Shown here: positions 63,901 to 64,000 of the stretch, piece after piece
Numbering within the stretch: position 1 is the stretch's first letter
Layout of the letters: every line of letters begins with the position of its first letter
Origin: Candidatus Thiodiazotropha sp. (ex Monitilora ramsayi)
GTDB lineage: Bacteria; Pseudomonadota; Gammaproteobacteria; Chromatiales; Chromatiaceae
DNA: 64,000 nt
NCBI GenBank assembly: GCA_025655575.1
Contig: JAHXIP010000006.1
Coordinates: 161,810-225,809 of the forward strand
Direction of reading: 5' to 3'
The notes under the pieces: generated by a model
The model's database searches: none
Seen by the model: only the letters and a program-made list of their open reading frames with translations
What the model was told of the DNA's origin: nothing
Position numbers and translations under genes: made by a program

Positions 63901-64000
63901 AATCATCGTCACTGCCACCGTCAACATAGTCATCCGCGCCGCCAGCGAACACATAGTCAGCGCCTTCGTTGCCAAATATCCTGTCATCACCATCCAGGTT
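57968..64000 (-). CDS. Giant RTX calcium-binding protein, N-terminal part outside window
   Basis: At least 2000 residues of a secreted repeat protein; the frame continues past the window edge (LDGDDRIFGNEGADYVFAGG precedes the visible start-like GTG). Most of it is RTX nonapeptide repeats of the GGxGxDxLx type in several blocks, which bind Ca2+ and fold after secretion, separated by HCBP-related segments such as INHLRFGEGIQQSDI and VSFADGTSTTINEIL. Blocks lie at about 63060–64000, 62480–62760, 61930–62080, 61340–61510, 60740–61075, 59940–60190, 59370–59640 and 58760–59030. The last three belong to near-identical modules. The final ~200 residues have no repeats; LEHMVSAMAGFS near the end resembles the tails of type I secreted RTX proteins. 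No HlyB/HlyD genes are in the window. Function (adhesin, enzyme or toxin) would depend on the missing N-terminus. Confidence 0.93.
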   Translation of the reverse strand, partial: NLDGDDRIFGNEGADYVFAGGADDYVDGGSDDDYIEGNSGSDTLFGGDGNDTIFGAGNDQHAYDADGDDYIDGGAGDDAIEGGGGSDTIYGGGGNDYINGKGGNIDLYITPDAGDYLYGEGGNDQIYGHDGDDRLDGGADIDTLYGGEGNDDLLGGTENDTLFGEKGDDYLNGESGDDQLQGGDGADLLYGDDGADVLFGEVGNDQLHGGDGVDELYGGEDDDTLHGDAGEDRLFGGIGQDELHGGLDDDNLQGGDGDDKLYGGDGIDALYGEAGDDTLDGGAGDDEIQGDLGDDLIIGGAGDDHLDGQADNDTYLLTLGAGHDVIADDKGINHLRFGEGIQQSDIWTAHVVSPNGMLYIALVYSEADTVYIKPVFADSGTVSFADGTSTTINEILKQVPGDYVEGLTLEDRLDGTSSDDRLLSYADSDMLYGWEGDDWLDGGDGNDLVSGGDGLDIVLGGGGVDQLFGGNGNDYLDGGSGGDILTGGAGDDTYAYSKESGDLIIREPDYYGGDDRLVMHGGVTPDDVIPWRKGDDLILSLFNGEEEIMVENFFLNSETGIDKVLFANGALWERDYFTDAILQQGIDTHAGSASDDTFHVDHTADSIEELPDGGIDTVISTARYTLPDNVENLTLGGNNHIAATGNNLDNYIVGNSGDNTLEGGGAATAAGDTLVGGTGDDTYIVREGDDVQIIEQPDEGIDTVICTDTDGCTLSENLENIEISQDITVPYGATVRLVGNDLDNVIRGHKTASNRIDGGAGADEMWGGTNNDVYVLDNPNDIIFDFGGVDQLFINPGYTADTVYSIDGLDFENVWINEGTTIEEVHGNGSSNSLYNADTIYGYGGNDTIFANQVAYGGDGNDSIHATIAYGGLGDDNIEANVAYYHQGDGRDYLMKSTHLMLDSSIALHQLDFKSDYSGYYIHMPDGGYVKLNDELNGLNQHRYLPHYVLQYGPDGKTLSGNDLLCRFRDTKIVGDNLANDITLSGISNIAYGLDGDDRIKSSDESDAHNTLIGGLGNDEIVGNNYDGVHHGETYFYGDEGDDRLVAGKGENYLFGGFGDDQLIAGGGLLNSMYGGQGNDEYLINKESSNASISDNVDDQNILRFGAGIFFDDIGFELLSGNLTMTPLNGSQVTIIDWENGHSINEFVFSDGVSISDQEIAALTGRLLRIDRGLIEDRTLTLFINEYNDPEVDAQFIPVQERWIEIGSGIVADDLNFERIGDDLSIRIDGESETLTVTNWFYGHDDRYKVPRLVFMDGSELLLDDVEQRVIYQGSDGNDLLQDYRGQDDQIYAGEGNDTLNGGLGDDQLFGESGIDGLNGGSGDDLLIGGAGGDTLTGGTGNDTYQVSDGDGHDVIDNRDGGINLLRVTGTLTLDRLSFLQDGVDLIVNIDDGTLQSLRVLDHFAGTGAEIDQVLSDDGSTLTAADITTLLPSDEPPVDGGTFDNEVTGDNADNQLSGTNGTDLIYGEGGADTLFGFFGNDRLIGGDGDDYLSGGNGSNDPGDGNDHLIGGAGSDTLFGEGGNDLLEGGLGNDQYYYKAGGGQETIDNTGGGTNGIFFLDVTSDRLTFHQDVNDLVILVDGDNQQQVRVLEHFTDAEHAIGYVQPNGGYAITASAIDSLLTPLDPVDDGGDTTPPPDNSGGGTVIEVPNSGLYDQSITGSAAGEQVVGGGGSDFMEALAGDDQLFGLSGNDALMGGEGADYLDGGAGDDLQFGEGGNDQLGGDAGNDGLRGGLGDDIYVYRPGSGADVIDNSDGGVDWLIFTDDLTEDRLIYYRSEDDLIVQIDNDSTQQVTVQNWYIDGPLAYIQPAGGYGISASQIESMATDITPAAKDLFNASVGTQIPALELEMVGIESTVQSSQDSFIHHEMFGLIAQAIKGFSGGWITARGRRNRQTVESFQSPQPTNGAGVETAYDFVMTNLEPVSVLFPDSHSTVQDEKARLPEICIKQIPTGELSEHTWEMNKSGSFLADLQLEHMVSAMAGFSRSGVNDAVFGRNGNHREEIVLSAGGVN
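58735..60190 (-). repeat. Three tandem RTX-plus-linker modules at the protein's C-terminal side
   Basis: Three copies of one protein module run in series, each an RTX block followed by a segment beginning with a GxDVIDNxDGG-like motif (GHDVIDNRDGGIN near 59908–59945, QETIDNTGGGTN near 59343–59372, GADVIDNSDGGVD near 58735–58766). Each continues with DRLxFxxxxxDLIVxID and a VxxxF/W stretch. Spacing is about 570 and 607 bp. Proline- and glycine-rich linkers (SDEPPVDGG; GDTTPPPDNSGGG) join them. The copies have diverged at the DNA level. Confidence 0.8.

Noticed and set aside
58735..64000. CRISPR-like appearance of short regular repeats
   Set aside because: The periodicity is 27 bp in frame and encodes RTX nonapeptides inside one open reading frame, so it is protein repeat structure.
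1..64000. tRNA, rRNA, IS elements, phage genes
   Set aside because: No sequence or protein with the expected features was found while reading either strand.

Overview
The window is chromosomal DNA of a gammaproteobacterium. The strongest evidence is the block ihfB–rpsA–cmk–aroA–tyrA–hisC–pheA–(serA)–serC–gyrA–mtnA–mtaD–ubiG–mupP–yciK, which matches the Pseudomonas order except that a serA-type gene is inserted and aroA and tyrA are separate genes. mfd–csiV, phoB–phoR and a PA2779/PA2778-type pair agree with this. Base composition is moderate and even. I see no IS element, phage, tRNA, rRNA or CRISPR array. A free-living or symbiotic relative of Pseudomonas/Chromatiales is plausible; I cannot name the genus.

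1–14 kb is the accessory part. It holds the end of a BCCT osmolyte transporter, a decayed MarR-type regulator beside it, an unrecognised 388-aa protein, and a group of sugar genes. These are a gluconokinase–gluconolactonase fusion, a TetR regulator with a clear double-palindrome operator, a large PEP-synthase/rifampin-phosphotransferase-like enzyme, a GH63 glycosidase, a glycogen-debranching-type enzyme and a glucose 1-dehydrogenase-type SDR. Read together they could release glucose from a glucan or glucoside and oxidise it through gluconolactone and gluconate to 6-phosphogluconate. Two palindromic intergenic repeats lie here.

14–24 kb holds mfd–csiV, a single-MCE lipid-transport operon (STAS-permease fusion, ATPase, MlaD-like protein, lipoprotein), and a divergent response regulator–phosphatase–kinase fusion. 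24–35 kb is a phosphate and phosphoglycerate region: an archaeal-type pair of 2-phosphoglycerate kinase and cofactor-independent phosphoglycerate mutase, then ppk1–usp–Na/Pi cotransporter, a CorC/CNNM protein, and phoB–phoR.

35–52.4 kb is the conserved housekeeping block: ribosomal protein S1, CMP kinase, aromatic and serine synthesis, gyrase A, methylthioadenosine recycling, ubiquinone methylation and cell-wall recycling. 52.4–57.8 kb holds a strong-RBS 61-aa small protein, the PA2779/PA2778 pair, a KefB/C-type antiporter, two small proteins (one with seven cysteines) and a DUF2461 protein. The last 6 kb is the 3' part of a giant RTX calcium-binding protein gene running off the right edge, with three tandem repeat modules before its C-terminal tail.
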